From NCBI GenBank assembly GCA_902567235.1, contig CACFLX010000009.1, positions 1 through 58,403 of the forward strand: a stretch of DNA of 58,403 nucleotides. Reading direction: 5' to 3'. Of this stretch, positions 12,070 to 21,625 are shown in pieces; position 1 is the first letter of the stretch, and every line of letters starts with the position of its first letter. Under the pieces are notes generated by a model. It saw only the letters and a list, made by a program, of their open reading frames with translations. It ran no database searches and was not told the DNA's origin. The DNA comes from an uncultured Pelagibacteraceae bacterium (GTDB taxonomy: Bacteria > Pseudomonadota > Alphaproteobacteria > Pelagibacterales > Pelagibacteraceae). Both the position numbers and the translations under genes were made by a program.

Positions 12070-13186
12070 TCAGTTTATAATATGATGTGTTTAAAAAATT
12101 TTTTATAGTATTAAGAAAATCAGGAATATTTAATAGAAATGAGTCATGACCCTTATCAGATGTTATTTCTGCAAACCCAACATTTTTTCCAATAGAATTT
12201 AATGCAATAACTATCTCTCTATTTTCAGATGTTGGATATAGCCAATCCGAAGTAAAAGATATAATAAAAAATTTTGTATTAGTTTTTTCAAATGCTTTTG
12301 AGAGATTTCCACCAAATTGTTTTGAAAGATCAAAATAATCCATAGCTCTTGTTATATAAAGATAACTATTAGCATCAAACCTATCTACAAAAACTGAACC
12401 TTGATGTCTTAGATAACTTTCAATTTGAAAATCTGCATCGAAACCAAATTTTAAATCATCTCTTTCTTGCAGTTTTCTTCCAAATTTTTCTTGCAAACCT
12501 TTTTTAGATAAGTATGTAATATGGGCTGCCATTCTAGCTACCGCTAATCCTTTGTCAGGAGACTTATTATTGCCTTCATAAAATCCATTTTCCCAATTAT
12601 GATCTGCCATAATTGATTGTCTACCAAGTTCATTTAGGGCAATGTTTTGTGCAGAATGACTATGCGTACAAGCTATAGGTATTGCAGTTTCAGATTTATC
12701 TGGAAAATTGGATACAAATTGTAGCACTTGCATTCCACCCATTGATCCACCTAATACTGAAAATAATTTTTTAATCTTAAAAAATTCTAATAAGTGATAC
12801 TGAGCGTTAACCATGTCATTTATTGTTATGACTGGAAATTCTGTTCCAAAATTTTTATTAGTTTTTGGATTAATGTTACTTGGACCATATGAACCCATAC
12901 ATCCTCCAATTACATTTGCACAAATTACAAAATATTTTTTTGTATCTATTGCCTTACCAGGTCCTATAAGATAATTCCACCAACCTTCTTTTTTAGTTAT
13001 TGGATTTGTACCTGAAGCAAATTGGTCTCCAGTCAGTGCATGAAATGCTAAAACTGCATTATCTTTTTTATCATTAAGTTTTCCATAAGTTTCGTATGCT
13101 AATGGAAAATTAGATATAGTTTGCCCACAATCAAGCTTCAATGGCTTATCAATAATTAATTTTTTTACTTTCTCAATATCGTTCAT
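12053..13186 (-). CDS. metX: Homoserine O-acetyltransferase
   Basis: Transfers an acyl group to homoserine, the committed step of methionine synthesis. Some proteobacterial MetX-family enzymes use succinyl-CoA, so the acyl donor is uncertain. 377 residues, alpha/beta hydrolase fold with the nucleophile Ser148 in GGSMGGMQ, an Asp in SFTSDWLYP near 314 and His347 in DKGHDSF. No other in-frame start exists upstream before a stop codon. A SAM-II riboswitch lies in the leader, so SAM very likely represses it. Confidence 0.96.
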   Translation of the reverse strand: MNDIEKVKKLIIDKPLKLDCGQTISNFPLAYETYGKLNDKKDNAVLAFHALTGDQFASGTNPITKKEGWWNYLIGPGKAIDTKKYFVICANVIGGCMGSYGPSNINPKTNKNFGTEFPVITINDMVNAQYHLLEFFKIKKLFSVLGGSMGGMQVLQFVSNFPDKSETAIPIACTHSHSAQNIALNELGRQSIMADHNWENGFYEGNNKSPDKGLAVARMAAHITYLSKKGLQEKFGRKLQERDDLKFGFDADFQIESYLRHQGSVFVDRFDANSYLYITRAMDYFDLSKQFGGNLSKAFEKTNTKFFIISFTSDWLYPTSENREIVIALNSIGKNVGFAEITSDKGHDSFLLNIPDFLNTIKNFLNTSYYKLNEKRI

Positions 13187-13213
13187 ATTTTTTTCAGTGA
13201 ATTGTGAGGTAAA

Positions 13214-13268
13214 AAAACTTATTTAGCGGTTTTTTTATAGCGCTCGCAATTCAGTTAAATCAGCGCAT
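13214..13268 (-). promoter_or_regulatory. SAM-II riboswitch upstream of metX
   Basis: On the minus strand the RNA reads GCGCUGAUUUAAC (from 13266), then UUGCGAGCGC, then ACCGCUAAAUAAG. This matches the SAM-II core as I remember it: a GCGC stem, a UGAUUUAAC loop, UUGC(A/G)AGCGC and a downstream GCUAAA strand. P1 pairs 13262-13266 with 13240-13244 (five Watson-Crick pairs). Loop bases AACU (13253-13256) can pair with AGUU (13216-13219) to form the pseudoknot. It ends about 28 bases before the metX start. SAM-II is known upstream of metA/metX in Alphaproteobacteria and from marine metagenomes. Confidence 0.9.
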
Positions 13269-13374
13269 AAATTATTTACAGGATACAATTGCATATGTCA
13301 ATTTTATAAAAATATTAAATATTTTATGTAAATAAGTAATTTTTTATCTATAAAGATACAAAATATTAAAAATT

Positions 13375-14460
13375 ATGACTTCGCTTAATTTTAGAAAAAT
13401 AAATATAGAAGCTTACAAGCCAGGAAGGTCTATATTAAAAAGAAAAAAAAATGTTATAAAATTATCTGCTAATGAATCGGCATTAGGTATGAGTCCCAAA
13501 GTGCTAAAGATATTACAAAGCAAAAATCATAAAATTTCTAAATATCCGGACAGTAAAGCAATAGATTTAAGAAAATTAATTTCTTTAAAATTTAAATGTG
13601 ATTTTAACAAGATTATCTGTGGTTCAGGCTCAGACGAGGTAATTCAAATGATATGCCAACTTTTTCTTAGATCTGGAGATGAAGTGATCGTACCAGAATA
13701 TAGTTTTTTGATGTACAGGATATACGCATCAATTGTTGGAGCAAAAGTAGTTTTTTCAAAGGAAAAAAATTTTAGAGTTTCAGTTGAAAACATAATTAAA
13801 AAAGTTAACAAAAAGACTAAAATTGTTTTTATAGCAAATCCAAACAATCCAACTGGCACATATCTAGAAAAAAAAGAATTAATTAATTTAAGAAAAAAAT
13901 TAAATAGTAAAATTTTATTAGTTGTAGATGATGCATATGATGAATATATGAAAGATAAAAATTATTCTTCAGGATTAAATATTTTTAAAAATAAAAAAAA
14001 CGTTTTTATTTTAAGAACCTTTTCTAAAATATACGGGCTTGCTTCTTTAAGAGTTGGCTGGGGATATGGTGATAGAAAAATAATTGATGCACTAAATATG
14101 ATTAAACCACCTTTTAATGTAAATAAAATTGCTCAGTTATGTGCAATAGAATCTTTGAAGGATAGTAAATTTATCACTAAATCAGTTAAGCATAATTTAT
14201 TTTGGAGTAAAAAAATTAAAAATAGTTTAGAACAATTTAATATTTTTTGTAATAAAGTAAGTGCAAATTTTCTTTTGCTTAATTTTGATAAATGTAAATT
14301 CAATGCAAATAATGTTGAAAAAAAATTATTAAATAAAGGTTTAATATTAAGAGATACTAAAACTTATGGAATAAAAAATTGTTTAAGACTAACAATTGGA
14401 AACAATTTAGAAAACAAGTTATTTTTAAAAAGTATAAACAGGATATTTAGAAATGTTTAA
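13375..14460 (+). CDS. hisC: Histidinol-phosphate aminotransferase family
   Basis: PLP enzyme of aminotransferase class I/II; makes histidinol phosphate and in many Alphaproteobacteria also transaminates aromatic amino acid precursors. 361 residues. Seen: ANESALGMSP at 32-41, IANPNNPTGTY at 153-163, the Schiff-base Lys218 in RTFSKIYGLASLRVGWG. It overlaps tyrC by 8 bases and diverges from metX, the known alphaproteobacterial hisC-tyrC/metX arrangement. That pairing suggests a role in tyrosine or phenylalanine synthesis as well as histidine. Confidence 0.93.
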   Translation: MTSLNFRKINIEAYKPGRSILKRKKNVIKLSANESALGMSPKVLKILQSKNHKISKYPDSKAIDLRKLISLKFKCDFNKIICGSGSDEVIQMICQLFLRSGDEVIVPEYSFLMYRIYASIVGAKVVFSKEKNFRVSVENIIKKVNKKTKIVFIANPNNPTGTYLEKKELINLRKKLNSKILLVVDDAYDEYMKDKNYSSGLNIFKNKKNVFILRTFSKIYGLASLRVGWGYGDRKIIDALNMIKPPFNVNKIAQLCAIESLKDSKFITKSVKHNLFWSKKIKNSLEQFNIFCNKVSANFLLLNFDKCKFNANNVEKKLLNKGLILRDTKTYGIKNCLRLTIGNNLENKLFLKSINRIFRNV

Positions 14461-15349
14461 AAAAGTATTAATAATAGGATGTGGTTTAATAGGTTCATCA
14501 ATTCTAAGAGCTATACATAACAAAAAATTGTCTAAAAAAATTTTTGTATTAGAAAAATCAAAAAAAAATATTTCTAAAATAAAAAAAATTAGATCAAATT
14601 GTAAATTTATTAAAAGTATAAATAATGAAATCTCTGATGTTGATTTAGTTATTTTATGTACACCCATGAGTCAGTACAAAAAAATAATTGAAAAATTAAA
14701 TAAAATTTTAAAACTAAGTTGTTTGATTACAGATGTTGGCTCTACAAAACAAAATATAATTAAATTAAAAAATAAAATTCTTAAAAAAAAATTAATTTGG
14801 ATATCCAGTCATCCTATAGCTGGATCTGAGGTTAGTGGCCCAGAACATGGAAATAAAAATTTGTTTTTAGATAAATGGTGTGTAATTATTAAGGAAAAAA
14901 AGCAAAATTCAAAAAAAATTAACTTATTAAATAAATTTTGGAGGAAAATTGGTTCTAAAGTAGTTTTCATGAATCCTGTTAACCATGATAAAATTTTTTC
15001 TATCACAAGTCACTTGCCACATCTAATTGCATACAACTTAATTAAAACTGCACAAGATTCACAAAAAATTCAAAAAAAAAATCTAATTCAATATAGCGCA
15101 GGAGGATTGAGAGATTTTTCAAGAATTGCCGCATCAAATGAGATTATGTGGAGAGACATATTTTTTAATAATGATAATATAATTAAAGCAATAAATTTAT
15201 TTACTCACAATTTAAACTCATTTAAAAAAATAATTCAAAATAAAAACAATAAAAAACTTTTATCTAGATTATCTAATTCAAAAAAAGTAAGAACACAAAT
15301 TGTACAATTAAAACAAGATGTAGCAAAACCAGACTTTGGAAGAGAGTAA
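14453..15349 (+). CDS. tyrC: Prephenate/arogenate (cyclohexadienyl) dehydrogenase
   Basis: Oxidative decarboxylation of prephenate or arogenate in tyrosine synthesis. 298 residues, no chorismate mutase or ACT domain. N-terminal NAD-binding motif IIGCGLIGSSILRA at 7-20; SHPIAGSEVSGPEHG near 119-133 and the HLPHLIAYNL segment near 187-196 belong to the TyrA family. It overlaps hisC by 8 bases. Its stop is 1 base from the end of the convergent NlpC/P60 gene. Confidence 0.92.
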   Translation: MFKKVLIIGCGLIGSSILRAIHNKKLSKKIFVLEKSKKNISKIKKIRSNCKFIKSINNEISDVDLVILCTPMSQYKKIIEKLNKILKLSCLITDVGSTKQNIIKLKNKILKKKLIWISSHPIAGSEVSGPEHGNKNLFLDKWCVIIKEKKQNSKKINLLNKFWRKIGSKVVFMNPVNHDKIFSITSHLPHLIAYNLIKTAQDSQKIQKKNLIQYSAGGLRDFSRIAASNEIMWRDIFFNNDNIIKAINLFTHNLNSFKKIIQNKNNKKLLSRLSNSKKVRTQIVQLKQDVAKPDFGRE

Positions 15350-15350
15350 T

Positions 15351-16076
15351 TTATATTTTACAAATTTTTTTGACTTTTAAATTTGCAGTTTTTTCTATTC
15401 TTTTTATTGTTTCGTTGATTCGCATTATAACAACTTTTTTTTCTGGACCATAAGCATGAATTAATTCTTTTGAATTAATACATACTGCCACATGTCCTTT
15501 CCAATAAATAATATCACCAAGTTTAAATTTTTTTTTTGTTCTATTTCCTTTTTTGTATCTTATTTGATCAATTGTATCTCTAGGAAAAAAGCTTTTGTTA
15601 AATTTGTAAAAAAGTTGAATTAGGGCTGAACAATCAATACCCTGATGAGTCTTGCCTCCCCATTTATATTTACAATTTAAATATGACTTAAAAATTTTAG
15701 AAAAATTTTTTTCTTTTTTATTAATAAGGGTTATATCTTTTTTTTTTATCCATTTATTTTTTTCAAACATAACATAATTTTTTTTTTTATTTATAATTTC
15801 AATTTCACTTGAAAAGGGTAAAAAATTTTTTGATTTATAAACTCTAGTTTTTAAAGCTTTTACTTTGTGAGTAGGTTTAAATTTTCTAATAAAATTTTTA
15901 TTTTTTATATAACCAATATATTTGTCGTAAGATGTTCTTATTTTAAGAAAACTTTTTATTTTTCTTAAAACTTTAAATTTTTCCCCATAAATAATTTGTG
16001 AACTAATTTTAGAATTAGTGTAAGGTCGTTCGTATATATTTATACAGGGATATATTGAGTAGTAATTACTTTGCAC
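15351..16076 (-). CDS. NlpC/P60 (C40) cell-wall peptidase with SH3 domains
   Basis: Probable gamma-D-glutamyl-diamino-acid endopeptidase acting on muropeptides. About 241 residues: two SH3-like segments (about 12-60 and 72-120) and an NlpC/P60 domain from about 133. It has the catalytic Cys in GGKTHQGIDCSAL (near 149), His in WKGHVAV (near 195) and a further His in ELIHAYG. No ATG is available near the 5' end; GTG at 16076 is chosen, with TTG at 16079 possible, both overlapping the permease stop. No signal peptide is seen, so it may act on recycled muropeptides in the cytoplasm, fitting the adjacent AmpG-like permease. Confidence 0.88.
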   Translation of the reverse strand: MQSNYYSIYPCINIYERPYTNSKISSQIIYGEKFKVLRKIKSFLKIRTSYDKYIGYIKNKNFIRKFKPTHKVKALKTRVYKSKNFLPFSSEIEIINKKKNYVMFEKNKWIKKKDITLINKKEKNFSKIFKSYLNCKYKWGGKTHQGIDCSALIQLFYKFNKSFFPRDTIDQIRYKKGNRTKKKFKLGDIIYWKGHVAVCINSKELIHAYGPEKKVVIMRINETIKRIEKTANLKVKKICKI

Positions 16077-17439
16077 CAATTTTTATCTTATTTCTTATAA
16101 ACCACAAACAAATCAGAGAAGGAATTACCATTATTGTGGTTAAAACAAAAAAAGTTCCCCAGTCACCATTGAGCCAATCAACTAGAGCTCCTGAAGATGA
16201 AGCGAGAGTTGTTCTGCCAGCTGTTCCTATTGAAGCAAGTAAAGCATATTGAGTAGCAGTATAAGTTCTATCAACTAACAAAGAAATAAATGCTACAAAA
16301 GCTACCGTTGCAAAAGCAGCTGTAATATCATCAGCTATTACTGCAATTGCAAACAATAATTCAGATTTACCTGTCCATGCTAAAATAGCGAATAAAAGGT
16401 TTGTTAGAGCCATTAGTCCTCCAGCAAAAAACATTGTTTTTATTGTTCCTGCCCTCATTGCCATCACCCCGCCTAGTAACGTGAAAACAACAGTTGTAAT
16501 CCAACCAAGTCCTTTTGAGTAAATTGCAATCTGTCCTTTTGAAAATCCAATTTCTTTATAAAAAACAATAGACATACGTCCAAGGAATGCTTCTCCAATT
16601 TTAAATAAAAACACAAACCCTAAAATTCCTGCAGCGATAGCAAATCCATTTTTTTTAAAGAAACTAATGATAGGTCCACCAATAGTTCCTGTTATGTAGG
16701 CAATAAAATTAGTTATAATATTGCTAGATCCTAGTTTTTTTCCAATTATTTTATCAGTCTCTTCTTGTTTTCTTTGTCTATCAGTTTTAATTGGCTCATG
16801 AACAAACATCAAACCAATATTCATTAAAATTATTACAACTCCTAAAACTAAAAAAGTAGCTTGCCAATAGTCAGCTATACCTATGTTTTGAAAATATTCT
16901 GCTGTAAATAAAGCGACAACTCCTCCCAGTTTATAACCAGTCCACCAGCCAACCACTGCCATTGCAGCACCTGCTGCCATAGCTTTTCCTTCATTTTCAT
17001 TGATTTGCTCAATTCTTAAAGCGTCAACAGTAATGTCTTGTGTAGCAGATGCTATGGCAATAATTAATCCAACAGTAATTAGTAGGGCTAAGTTTTGTGT
17101 TGGGTTTATAAAACTCCAAACTAATAAACTTATCAAAATTGCAATTTGCATTAAAACTATCCAACCTCTTCTGTGCCCTAGTTTTTTTGTTAATAGAGGT
17201 ATTTGAATTCTATCTATTATGGGTGCCCATAAATAATTGAAGGCATATACACCAAAAATTAAACCTGCCCATCCTATTGTTGATCTGCTAAGTCCTTCTT
17301 CTTTTAGCCAAAGACTCAAACTACTTGCAATTAATACCCATGGAAATCCACTTATTGCTCCAAGAAGCAATATTCTCAGCATTCTTATATCTTTGTAAAC
17401 TAAGAGTGATTCAATCCAACTTTGTTTTTTTTCTATCAT
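16066..17439 (-). CDS. MFS permease, AmpG-like (muropeptide importer)
   Basis: About 457 residues with roughly 12 membrane segments and the early ISGFPW motif typical of AmpG-type carriers that import anhydromuropeptides. The start at 17439 is chosen because its ATG overlaps the trkH stop (TAATG) and a GGAG sequence lies about 9 bases upstream; a TTG start 15 bases earlier is less likely. The NlpC/P60 gene follows and overlaps, supporting a cell-wall recycling role. Substrate is inferred from family resemblance and context. Confidence 0.85.
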   Translation of the reverse strand: MIEKKQSWIESLLVYKDIRMLRILLLGAISGFPWVLIASSLSLWLKEEGLSRSTIGWAGLIFGVYAFNYLWAPIIDRIQIPLLTKKLGHRRGWIVLMQIAILISLLVWSFINPTQNLALLITVGLIIAIASATQDITVDALRIEQINENEGKAMAAGAAMAVVGWWTGYKLGGVVALFTAEYFQNIGIADYWQATFLVLGVVIILMNIGLMFVHEPIKTDRQRKQEETDKIIGKKLGSSNIITNFIAYITGTIGGPIISFFKKNGFAIAAGILGFVFLFKIGEAFLGRMSIVFYKEIGFSKGQIAIYSKGLGWITTVVFTLLGGVMAMRAGTIKTMFFAGGLMALTNLLFAILAWTGKSELLFAIAVIADDITAAFATVAFVAFISLLVDRTYTATQYALLASIGTAGRTTLASSSGALVDWLNGDWGTFFVLTTIMVIPSLICLWFIRNKIKIGAK

Positions 17440-18887
17440 TAATATTTTCTCCAAAAAGACGGAATAAATAACACTAATATAGCAAACAACTCAAGTCTAC
17501 CTAAAATCATTCCCATACTTAAAGCCCATTTAGAAGGATCAGATAATGAAGAAAAATTTCCATTTGGACCAATAGTTTCACCTAGCCCAGGACCTACATT
17601 GGAAATAGAAGTTGCTGCCCCAGAAATTGAAGTTATAAAATCTAAACCTGTTAAAGATAATATTGCAGTTAAAAGAAAAAAAATAACAATATAAAGAAAT
17701 ATAAATGAAATTACTGATGACATAAATTTATCATCAATATTACTTTTATCATATTTGATTACAAAAATACCCCTAGGATATATTATTTTTTTTAATTGGT
17801 TTAACAAAAAATGATAAAGGAGTTGAATTCTGAAAATTTTTATACCACATGCAGTTGAGCCCGCACATCCACCAATAAACATCAAGGCTAAAAAAAATAA
17901 TAATGGAAAATTTCCCCATTGATCAAAATCTTTTGTTACATAACCAGTTCCGGTTAAAATTGAAATTACATTGAATGCAACTGATCTTATACTTATTTCA
18001 AAAGAATTTTGATTCAAGATAGTTAAATAAATAAATAATATTATTATTGAAAATATTACTACTTTAAAAAATGTTTTAATTTGAGTATCAGAAAAAAATA
18101 TTTTTTTATCGCCATTAAGAAATTTTATATAAGCTATAAAAGGTACACTGCCCAACAATATAAATATCATTGAAGTAGTTTCTATTAAACTACTATCAAA
18201 ATATCCAATAGATTCATTATAGTTCGAAAAACCACCTGTTGCGATAGTTGTCATTGAATGAGTAAGACTATCAAAAAAGTTCATCCCAAAAATTTTATAG
18301 AATAAGCCACATAAAAATGTTAAAGCTGAGTAGATAATTATTAATCTTAAACTTATTTCTTTAGACCTTGGTAAAATTTTTTCAGCATTATCATTGCTTG
18401 ATATTTTAAATAACTGCATACCTCCAACATTCATTATTGGCATAAGTGTAATTGCCATTACGATTATTCCTATTCCCCCTAACCATTGAAGAATAGCACG
18501 CCATAGCAATATACTTTTTGGAGCGATGTCCAAATTAATTATCACAGTAGAACCAGTGGTTGTAATTCCAGACATACTTTCAAAGAAAGCATCAGTAATA
18601 TTTAGATTTAAATTAGAAAATACGAAAGGTAGAGAACCAAATATAGCTATGCTTAACCACGAAAGTGCAGTTAATAGAAAAGCTTGGGGTAAATTTAATT
18701 TTTTATCATGATCTAAATTCGACAAAAAAAATAATATACCAAAAATAATTGTAATAATTCCAGAGCTTATAAAAGAGGAATCCAACTCATTATAAATAAA
18801 CTGGATAATTACAGGAATAATCATGGCCAATCCCAAAATTACTTGTAATACGCCAAGCGTAAAAAACACAGTTTTATAATTCGACAT
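17439..18887 (-). CDS. trkH: Potassium uptake protein, TrkH family
   Basis: Membrane subunit of the Trk/Ktr potassium channel-transporter. 482 residues with four pore repeats: selectivity-loop candidates GITTTGSTV (near 109), IATGGFSNYN (near 215), ILTGTGYV (near 313) and ISNVGPGLGE (near 429). No TrkA regulatory subunit gene is adjacent, and none is in the window. Upstream it diverges from lysS across 92 bases. Confidence 0.94.
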   Translation of the reverse strand: MSNYKTVFFTLGVLQVILGLAMIIPVIIQFIYNELDSSFISSGIITIIFGILFFLSNLDHDKKLNLPQAFLLTALSWLSIAIFGSLPFVFSNLNLNITDAFFESMSGITTTGSTVIINLDIAPKSILLWRAILQWLGGIGIIVMAITLMPIMNVGGMQLFKISSNDNAEKILPRSKEISLRLIIIYSALTFLCGLFYKIFGMNFFDSLTHSMTTIATGGFSNYNESIGYFDSSLIETTSMIFILLGSVPFIAYIKFLNGDKKIFFSDTQIKTFFKVVIFSIIILFIYLTILNQNSFEISIRSVAFNVISILTGTGYVTKDFDQWGNFPLLFFLALMFIGGCAGSTACGIKIFRIQLLYHFLLNQLKKIIYPRGIFVIKYDKSNIDDKFMSSVISFIFLYIVIFFLLTAILSLTGLDFITSISGAATSISNVGPGLGETIGPNGNFSSLSDPSKWALSMGMILGRLELFAILVLFIPSFWRKY

Positions 18888-18979
18888 TTTGATTGGACAT
18901 TATTTTATGGTAAATAAATTTCAACTCTATAAGAATTATTAAAACCATGAATTTTATGAGTTATTTTTGTATTTAAACT

Positions 18980-20542
18980 GTGATTGATAGAGCAAACATA
19001 GAAAAAACTAATGCATGGCCTTTTGTTGAGGCTAAGAAAATTCTTCGTGAAAGAAAAAAATATATTGATCTAAAAGGTAAAATAATTTTACAAACTGGTT
19101 ATGGACCAAGTGGACTTCCTCATATTGGGACCTTTGGTGAAGTTGCTAGAACTTCGATGCTTGTAAATGCATTAAATAAGTTAACAGATCTACCCAAGGA
19201 AATAATTACATTTTCAGATGATATGGATGGACTTAGAAAAGTTCCAGAAAATATTCCAAATAAAAATATTTTAGAAAACAATTTACACAAACCTTTAACA
19301 GTTGTGCCAGATCCTTTTGAAAAATTTAATAGTTTTGGGGAGCATAATAATGAAATGTTAAAAAATTTTTTAAATAATTTTAATTTTAAATATACTTTTA
19401 AAAGTTCAACCGAACTTTATAAGTCTGGTTTTTTTAATGAAACACTAAAAATTATACTAAAAAAATATAAAGATATAATGGATATAATTATTCCTACATT
19501 GGGTAAAGAAAGGCAAAAAACTTATTCCCCATTTCTGCCAATTTGCCCAGATACAGGAGTTGTTTTAGAAATTCCTATTTTAGAGATAGATGAAAAAAAT
19601 TCAAAAATTATTTTTAATAATAATGGAAATAAATTAGAAAAAAGTATTTTGGATGGAAATTGTAAGCTTCAATGGAAAGTAGATTGGGCAATGAGATGGT
19701 ATGCTTTAGACATAGATTTTGAAATGTATGGTAAAGATTTAATTGAAAGTGCTATCTTATCTACAAAAATTATAAAAATATTAGGAAAAACTAACCCATC
19801 AGGTTTTGCTTATGAGTTATTTTTAGATGAAAAAGGTGAAAAAATATCTAAATCAAAAGGCAATGGAATAACGGTAGATGAATGGTTAAAATATGCTTCT
19901 CCTGAAAGCTTATCTTTATTCATGTACCAAAATCCCAAAAGAGCAAAAAAATTATATAGAGAAATTGTTCCTAAGGCAGTGGATGAATATTTAGATTTTA
20001 TTGATAAGGGAAAAAATCAAACTGAATTACAAATGCTATTAAATCCTGTTTGGCATGTTCATAATGGTATAATTCCAAAAGAAAATACAATTATGACCTT
20101 TTCTATGCTTCTTAACTTAGTTGAAGCTAGTAATGCTAATTCAAAAGAACTTTTATGGAAATTTGTTAAAAAATATAAACCAAATATTTTAGAAAAAGAT
20201 CATCCAATATTTGATAAATTGATTGGGTATGCAATTAAATATTTTGACGATGTAATTAAAAAAAATAAAAAATATAAAAAACCCAGTTCTCAAGAAAAAA
20301 AAGCTTTAGAAGCATTAGTTATAGTATTAAAAAAATGCACTGATGAAATGCAGCCAGAAGAAATTCAAACAAAAATTTATACAGTTGGAAAAGAAAATGG
20401 CTATAAAGAAAATCTAAGAGACTGGTTTAGATTGATTTATGAGGTGGTTTTTGGAGATGAAAACGGTCCAAGAATGGGTTTTTTTATTAGTTTTTTTGGA
20501 GTTAAGGAGACACAACAATTAATAAAAGATAAAATTAAATAA
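18980..20542 (+). CDS. lysS: Lysyl-tRNA synthetase, class I
   Basis: Charges tRNA-Lys. 520 residues of the class I type (LysRS1), which in bacteria is found mainly in Alphaproteobacteria and spirochetes, instead of the usual class II enzyme. HIGH-like motif PSGLPHIG at 43-50 and KMSKS-like motif KISKSKGN near 286-293 are both present. The start is GTG. The last base of the stop is shared with the pyrD ATG, so translation is coupled. Confidence 0.96.
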   Translation: MIDRANIEKTNAWPFVEAKKILRERKKYIDLKGKIILQTGYGPSGLPHIGTFGEVARTSMLVNALNKLTDLPKEIITFSDDMDGLRKVPENIPNKNILENNLHKPLTVVPDPFEKFNSFGEHNNEMLKNFLNNFNFKYTFKSSTELYKSGFFNETLKIILKKYKDIMDIIIPTLGKERQKTYSPFLPICPDTGVVLEIPILEIDEKNSKIIFNNNGNKLEKSILDGNCKLQWKVDWAMRWYALDIDFEMYGKDLIESAILSTKIIKILGKTNPSGFAYELFLDEKGEKISKSKGNGITVDEWLKYASPESLSLFMYQNPKRAKKLYREIVPKAVDEYLDFIDKGKNQTELQMLLNPVWHVHNGIIPKENTIMTFSMLLNLVEASNANSKELLWKFVKKYKPNILEKDHPIFDKLIGYAIKYFDDVIKKNKKYKKPSSQEKKALEALVIVLKKCTDEMQPEEIQTKIYTVGKENGYKENLRDWFRLIYEVVFGDENGPRMGFFISFFGVKETQQLIKDKIK

Positions 20543-21582
20543 TGTTTTCAAAAATACGATCATTAATATTTAAATTAGACCCCGAAACAGCACATGATTT
20601 AGCCATTAAGGCCCTTAAATTTAATCTTGTTTATCAAAATAAAATTAAAAATAACAAATTAATTCAAACAGAGATTTTTGGTAAAACAATTCCGAATCCA
20701 ATAGGTATAGCAGCTGGATTTGATAAAGATGCTGAAGTATATAATCCTTTGTTTAAATTAGGTTTTGGGTTTGTTGAAGTTGGAACAGTCACACCAGTTA
20801 ATCAATACGGAAATCCTAAACCAAGAATATTTCGTCTTGAAGAAGATATGGCATTAATAAATAGACTTGGTTTTAATAATTCAGGCTCTGAAAAAGTTAG
20901 ATCAAGAATTATTTCAAATTCTCCCAAAGGCTTATTTGGAATAAATATAGGACCAAACAAAGACACAAATAATAGATTGGATGATTATTTAATTGGCTTT
21001 CGTAAATTTTATGATCTTGCGGATTACTTAACTATTAATATATCTTCTCCCAATACTGAAAATTTGAGAAGTTTTCATAATCAAGATGAACTTAATGAAC
21101 TATTGAGTTTAATAGAAAAAGAAAAAAAAATATTAAAAACTAAAGTACCTATAACAGTAAAAATATCACCAGATATAGAAGATAAAAATATTAATATAAT
21201 TTCAGATTTGCTATTAAAACATGGAGTTGAAGCTGTAATAATTTCCAACACAACTGACAAGAATAGAGAAAATTTATCTAATATAAATAAATTAGAAAAA
21301 GGGGGTTTATCAGGAAAGCCTTTAGAAAAAAGATCAAATGAACTAATTAATAAATTTTATAAAATTTTAAAAAATAAAATAAAAATTATTGGTGTGGGTG
21401 GAGTTGATTCTGGTCAGAGTGCTTATCAGAAAATAATAAATGGAGCGAGTTTAGTTCAACTTTATACAGGCATGATTTATCAAGGCCCAAGTATTGCTAC
21501 AAAAATAAGTGAGGAATTAATAAATATTTTAGATAAAGAAGGAGTAAAAAATATATCTAACATTGTGGGAAGTAAAAATTGA
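20542..21582 (+). CDS. pyrD: Dihydroorotate dehydrogenase (quinone), class 2
   Basis: Membrane-associated flavoenzyme of pyrimidine synthesis, oxidising dihydroorotate with ubiquinone. 346 residues; the N-terminal helical membrane part (residues 1-40, PETAHDLAIKALK) marks class 2. Also seen: GIAAGFDKDAE near 58-68, the catalytic Ser in NISSPNTENLR near 167-177 and FMN-binding IIGVGGVDSG near 278-287. It overlaps lysS by one base. A strong promoter for rpmB starts 3 bases after its stop. Confidence 0.96.
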   Translation: MFSKIRSLIFKLDPETAHDLAIKALKFNLVYQNKIKNNKLIQTEIFGKTIPNPIGIAAGFDKDAEVYNPLFKLGFGFVEVGTVTPVNQYGNPKPRIFRLEEDMALINRLGFNNSGSEKVRSRIISNSPKGLFGINIGPNKDTNNRLDDYLIGFRKFYDLADYLTINISSPNTENLRSFHNQDELNELLSLIEKEKKILKTKVPITVKISPDIEDKNINIISDLLLKHGVEAVIISNTTDKNRENLSNINKLEKGGLSGKPLEKRSNELINKFYKILKNKIKIIGVGGVDSGQSAYQKIINGASLVQLYTGMIYQGPSIATKISEELINILDKEGVKNISNIVGSKN

Positions 21583-21584
21583 TC

Positions 21585-21613
21585 TTGACTGGAAACTTTA
21601 TAACACCTATACA
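21585..21613 (+). promoter_or_regulatory. Sigma-70 promoter of rpmB
   Basis: TTGACT (21585-21590) and TATACA (21608-21613) with an optimal 17-base spacer, just after the pyrD stop and 12 bases before the rpmB ATG. The expected start site falls around 21620, leaving a leader of only about 6 bases, so the message may be nearly leaderless. It shares the TTGACT -35 box with the rplU promoter. Confidence 0.65.
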
Positions 21614-21625
21614 ATCATAATTTTT

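Noticed and set aside
13269-13374. Small gene or second regulatory RNA between metX and hisC
   Set aside because: Only AT-rich sequence without a convincing frame or stable hairpin beyond the SAM-II element.
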